A stretch of 64,000 bases of DNA from Pholis gunnellus (Eukaryota; Chordata; Actinopteri; Perciformes; Pholidae). The position numbers were made by a program, and so were the translations under genes. The DNA is taken from contig OU342821.1 of assembly GCA_910591455.2 (NCBI GenBank), positions 7,068,280-7,132,279 on the forward strand, written 5' to 3'. Shown here piece by piece: positions 58,871 to 64,000 of the stretch (position 1 is its first letter; every line of letters starts with the position of its first letter). The notes under the pieces were generated by a model that was not told where the DNA came from, did no database searches, and saw only the letters and a list, made by a program, of their open reading frames with translations.

Positions 58871-61260
58871 ATGTTATTCAGCTATAGTCACTGACTTTGT
58901 TTGTCTGCGGTTTGCTGCTTCTGGAAATTGTTGACGAGAGTGAGTTAATAAAAACAGCAAAGTTGTGTGCTCCCTAAAGCTCCCTAAAGCTGAGGGGAGC
59001 TGCAGAGTACGGAGGTAATTCTCTGTGGGTTCGTCAGTGCCAACGCCTCCTTCCACCTTAAACATAATAATTTGATCCATTGTTATTAGAAGAAAAAAAA
59101 CACATTAACGCAGTTTTAAATAATAGGAGAAAAAACCTCGTTAAAAAATTTGAAATTAATTAAAATATCATTGACTTAACCCAAATGTTTTTGGAATGCC
59201 TTTATGAGTCCATGATTGTTTGTCTCTTCAGCACAATCCTTGTGTTTCCTCTCATGTGTCTCACGTGTGTCCTGTGTTTAGATATTGTTTTGCTTTTATT
59301 ATTATTTTATTTGCAATTACTCACAAGGTGTGTATCTGCCCAGTCATTTTAAAGTAATTGGAGTTTGTCGAATCAGAGCAAGTGATTAATTTTCAAACGT
59401 AAACACTTGAAAACCAAATAATCAACTCCATGTGAAGTCAAGGGGGGAGGGATCATTAGTGTCAGCTTGATCCTCATCTCAGTGGATCTAATGTGTTTGT
59501 GGTCTAAACTCCCATGCTGAAAGCTATAGTTCCCATTGATTGGAAAGAGTCCTGCCCTCGCCCCCTGACACTCAGGGCAGGGCATCAGTTCTACGCACCT
59601 CTAACCTCACCACTTAACTGTGACCCCTAGAAACAGACTTCCACTGTTATGTTTCTGCTTAGTTCACAAGATGGATCCTTGTTTTTCTTCCTTTTGCGGG
59701 CAAAGATGCTGGGAACAATTTGACTTTTTCCTCCCACAACAGGATCTTCACTGTGTTCGACTTTAGAGATTCATACAATTGCGCAGTCTGATAAACCACA
59801 TGACACAATCAAGAGGCAAATGTTGTCGATGTGGTGGCCAACTATAATTTATAGTTTTCTCCCCAAATTTCACAGCAATTACTGACAATGAAGTCACAAT
59901 TTGAAAGAACAACTGACACCTGATGGCTGATGGCTGCTGCTATCACACCGATTACAAATCTGTTCTGGCATCAGGGTGACAAAGTAAATAGCAATAACGG
60001 AAATAGACCATTTAAATGTGTGTTAGGAACAGAATGGGTGTGAGGGAACGCACACGAGGACGCAATAAAAAACGGGTATAGATGAGTAAAATAAACAATT
60101 CAAATCTAGCCTTAGTTTGTGAAAGGCTGCAGGTTCAGTAGATCTCTCTTTTTCAGGCTCACACTCATTTTAGGACTAATAATAACTTATTTCGGAGACA
60201 AGAAACATTGGAACAGAATGTAAGAGAAGAAGAAAATTAAAGCCATTTTGGCTAATAGACGAAATGAGCAACATTTTCATGATTGAGCTTATACACATTA
60301 AATCATTTTAAATGTATGATTTACATGGCATTGATCTTGCCAAAATAATTCAGAATGTTGGGTAAAAACATGTGGTTAATGCTCTAAGGTCCCGTGGAAA
60401 CCTCCTGTCTTCGCAGAGCGCAGAGGTGTTCAGAGATGAAATGTCCTCAATGATGGCGGACTTTGGCTGATTTGCAAGGAATAACATGATCCCTGTACAG
60501 CTTCCCATCCGCAAACACAGCCAGTTGTGTTTTGTAGGTGCACATGATCAAGTACCAAGTATTTTTATTGATGGAGCCAGTTGGTCAGCATTTCCTTAAA
60601 AACCCTTTAGAATTCACAATGCTGCCAAAAACTCTGACGTCCATATGTTTCGATTTATTTGGCTCTGTTGAAATGTTGATTCAGTCCCAAAAATCATGCA
60701 GGTCATCAAGAAGCTAAGAGTTCTTTTTTTCTTTGAAATGAAGAAACACACAAAATCCCCTCTCACATTGGTTGATGTGTGGTTTCCACAAATATGTTGT
60801 TTTTCAAACCCCACTATGAACCTGAAGTCAAATATCTTGGGTCTACTTTTAGCATCATGAAGTCTCATCTCCCCGCTCAGTTTAAATATTAGCTCTTTGG
60901 AGCCTGATTTAGGAGTGAGTGATGGAAACTGTCGGTCGAAGCGTTTCACGGTTAATCGATGCGATCACCCCGCAAACAACCAATCACTCGTCCAGATCCC
61001 CGCATCATCCGCTCCATCCACCACCGTGAGTGATGGTGACACCTGTAATTGGATTCACTCTGTGAAACAACGGAACAGAGGAACGGTCCGGAAAGAAATG
61101 AGACAATTATACACAACAGTAATGCAGGATTTAAACAAACTCATATTTATTCTGAGGGGTGAAGTGAAGCAGAAGGCGCGGCGGTCTCCTCAGAGGTGTT
61201 TTATTGAATTTGTCAGGCTGTTTCCTTCTCCGCGGCCCAATCCTTTCCTCTATCTGTTCT
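58871..61260. other. intergenic, no gene recognised
   Basis: Mostly AT-rich. 59700-59900 has weak LINE-like repeat wording. 60880-61250 is repeat-poor. No exon is supported. Confidence 0.45.
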
Positions 61261-61265
61261 ATCCA

Positions 61266-61297
61266 TCACACACACACACACACACACACACAAACAA
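61266..61297 (+). repeat. (CA)n microsatellite
   Basis: About 13 CA units. Confidence 0.9.
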
Positions 61298-61566
61298 ACT
61301 CAAAATGATGGGTTTCTCCCTGCACCCCAGGGCTCGGTCGACCCCTGCAAGAGATTAAATCTGACACTCATGACCAACTCTGACAGGGGGAGAAAATACT
61401 GCGGGTGAGGAGGGGGATGGACGGGAGGCAAGGGTGGGGGAGCTGAACGGTAAGTTTAGAGTGACACACTAATTAGGGCTTTCCTGCGCGAAGCTTTATT
61501 TTCATATTTACTCCAGAGTATCAGAAGGCCAAACAACTCTCTGACCGGACCAGCTTGGATTACATA

Positions 61567-61575
61567 GCACACACA

Positions 61576-61613
<38 letters not shown>

Positions 61614-61701
61614 CACACAAACACACACACACACACAGGCATACACACACGCACACACACACAAACACACATACACACACAAACACACATACACACACAA
61701 A
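61567..61701 (+). repeat. long compound (CA)n array
   Basis: About 135 bases of CA units interrupted by CAAACA, GCACA and ATACA. It yields Cys/Val-rich artefact frames on the minus strand. Confidence 0.95.
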
Positions 61702-62435
61702 GGGAGATTTTTACCATAGCTGTTACACAGAGCTGACAAAAAGCTGGCAAAGATAAGATCGACAATTGTGCTAAAACCCAGAGAAGAAACTTGATACCAT
61801 CAAACTGAAGAGTGGCTCCCTCTGTTGGTTGAGAGAAAAACAAACACATCCTCACTGAGGCACGATATGTTGAGCAGATATATTAAAACGTGGGGTAAAA
61901 CTGCCCAAAACACAAATGCTGTTTCCTAGAATAAAGGACCATCCTAATGGGTTGCTGGTAGGGATTGGATCTATCTCTCTAAAAGTTAAGCAGTGAACAC
62001 CAGTGTGGCCTGACTGTGGTGTGTTGTTGCATTGGTTGACCCAATGTTTTGTATTGATTCTCTACATAAAAACAGTAAGAATGTCATTGAGACGTCACTT
62101 TTTTACTTACAAATAGTTTGGAATCCCAAAGGCTCGATCATGCTCATGTAATTCTGAATCCCGAATCATACAAAGAGTGAAGTATAATGTCCATTTAAAG
62201 ATTTAAACATTTACTTTTAATAAAGTGACCACATGCAAATTGTCAGAACAGTATACAAAGCTTGGTATTCGTCATTTTGAAAAGTATTCTAACTATACTC
62301 ATTTCAGTGCCTTTTGGCTTCCCTACTCAGTCTGTGGCACTCAGCCAAAATCTATTTTAAATGATCAGGTACTATTTTTTAAAAGGGCTACTTACAGTAC
62401 TTTAGCTTTTTGTGGGAGTGAATTGTGCTGTTTTT
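61702..62435. other. intergenic, no gene recognised
   Basis: AT-rich, unassigned sequence. Confidence 0.5.
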
Positions 62436-62439
62436 AAAG

Positions 62440-62600
62440 GGACTACTTTTAGCGGCGGAATAATTTTAATTTGGAGCTCCGGTAAGTATGTGGGGCAGCA
62501 GGACGGTGTACGTTGGATTTGGTTAAAATAAACTACATGTCACCCAGTGCAGCAGCGTGGCTCATTGATGCTTTTGGTCTTGTCATGGCTTCACAGAATA
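62440..62600 (+). mobile_element. unnamed dispersed repeat, copy 2
   Basis: GCAGGACGGTGTACGTTGG, an AAAATAAACTACA block and GCGTGGCTCATTGATG follow the same order as 46625-46835. Confidence 0.55.
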
Positions 62601-64000
62601 GAACCAACCTTAACCTTTAAACATAATGTTTATCTTAAACCAGCTGCAGCAGCGTAAAACCCTTGATACAGCTGACATCATTTAGTTCATTCAACCGAGC
62701 TTGAAGCACATTATTATTGTGAAGCTACCACTTAAAATATTTTTTCTACCATTAAAAGGGAAAAAATGTGATTATACAAGCACATGAATTACCAAACTGA
62801 GGCAATGTAGTATATTTGGGGCGGAAATTTCACGATACAAATAACCAATTTGAAGAACAATTTCAATATACATTTTTAAAAAAGTTTTCCAACAAACATT
62901 TTTTCTGTCTGAAATGTTCCCTCAAGAACATTTTCTATACCTCACATCGTATACTACAAGTTCTCACAACAAGCCTACAAACTTGCATTTTGCCACATAT
63001 TTACCGATAGGGATCTCACACTCTGCAAAACAGCAACACATTTCAATCAAGACGATATATTCCTCCACAAACACTGTTTACACACGACATCATATGGGCA
63101 TGTACGTCAGGCAGTGAAGCTGCAGCTGCGGAGGAAACAGTGGTGAGTGGTCAATAGTGTGCAGCCCAGTGTCTCCTGAGAAGTGAAATATGGGATGAAG
63201 TCATTTGAATAATATATCACTGACAAAAACAATCCCTTGAGAAAGCACACAAAGGGGCACAAGCATGTGAAGGTGGCATCACAGCGGAAGATTGAATGTA
63301 GAACATGTAACTTTACCATGAATCATGATACATCCTCTTCCTGTGTTGTAGTTCATGACTGATCTCTCCCTGAGGATAATTACAGCCTCTACAGTTTAGC
63401 TTTTTCTCCAGTGATTTCCTGCCCCGTGAAATTAGGCCTTGCTGAGTCCATTTATCATCCCATTACCACAGTCCTGTTCTTTAAATATAGATCCAGGTTT
63501 GGAAGAAGTGGAGCCAACGGTGCCAACAACAACAACGCCAGCAATCACACAATCGGTCACCGCCGCTTGATTACTGCACTTTAGATAACCCACAGTTTTG
63601 AAAAGAAGCTTGACCTTTTCTTAACTTTGGTTCGACTAATTGTAATGAGCTCAAAACTGCACAAACAACTGTTCTACAAGACCGTTTCATCTAGTAGCAT
63701 GTCTAAAACTGTATCGATAAACAATCGATCTCTGTTAACTATCTTTATGTTGTTTCTCACTGGGCCTGTTTTTCAGCCGTGTGAAAGAGGAAGAAGGTGG
63801 CGACACTAGAGGAAAGGTCATGGAGTCATCAAAAGCATTCACACTCTGGGGTGTATTCTTCAGTGAATGTCATGGATATCTGGCAATATCAATATTTGAT
63901 GCGTAAAAGTGGACATTTTGGACAAAGAATGGTGCTAGAGGACATGTGAAGGATTGCTCCTCTGGTGACCATGAATGTTTACAAATGTAATGGAATTTTA
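62601..64000. other. intergenic, no gene recognised
   Basis: AT-rich to the window end with no exon, RNA gene or clear repeat. Confidence 0.5.

Noticed and set aside
61456..61855. Cys/Val-rich minus-strand frames
   Set aside because: They are translations of the CA repeat (GT read as Cys-Val), not proteins.

Overview
The window is vertebrate nuclear DNA, almost certainly from a teleost fish and probably a percomorph. It holds split exons with GT/AG borders, abundant CA/GT microsatellites, tRNA-derived SINEs with the fish-type 'CTTTGGATAAAAGCGTCTGC' tail, and several dispersed repeat families that I recognise from percomorph genomes. There are no operons, bacterial genes, CRISPR arrays or viral genes.

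One protein-coding gene is supported, and only its 3' part: an ephrin-A gene on the + strand, best matched to ephrin-A5 (efna5a or efna5b; the paralog cannot be resolved). Exon 2 (18997-19289) encodes most of the Eph-receptor-binding domain. Exon 3 (26195-26260) completes it, exon 4 (26383-26463) is an 81-bp frame-neutral stem cassette, and exon 5 (26739-26863) encodes the GPI-attachment signal and stop codon. Exon 1 (signal peptide and N-terminus) is not here, so bases 1-18996 are the 3' part of a large first intron. A long AT-rich 3' UTR probably runs to a polyadenylation site near 31,165.

Layout: 1-18,996 intron 1 (repeats, microsatellites, and some repeat-free blocks that look like possible conserved non-coding DNA); 18,997-26,863 coding exons, with a 6.9-kb intron 2 and very short introns 3 and 4; 26,864 to about 31,165 3' UTR; about 31,170-64,000 intergenic sequence without a recognisable gene. 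The intergenic part carries a complete hAT-type element with a perfect 8-bp target duplication, three minus-strand SINE copies, paired copies of other repeats, and repeat-free blocks that could be long-range regulatory DNA. A gene-poor 3' flank is also what is known for mammalian EFNA5.

I found no clearly new biological system. The observations most worth checking are the weakly spliced exon-4 cassette, a perfect inverted pair of homeodomain-type sites (45910-45951), a consensus estrogen-response palindrome inside an intronic repeat (5377-5393), a perfect 14-bp-arm hairpin (37641-37671), Pumilio-type motifs in the 3' UTR, and the composite hAT element.
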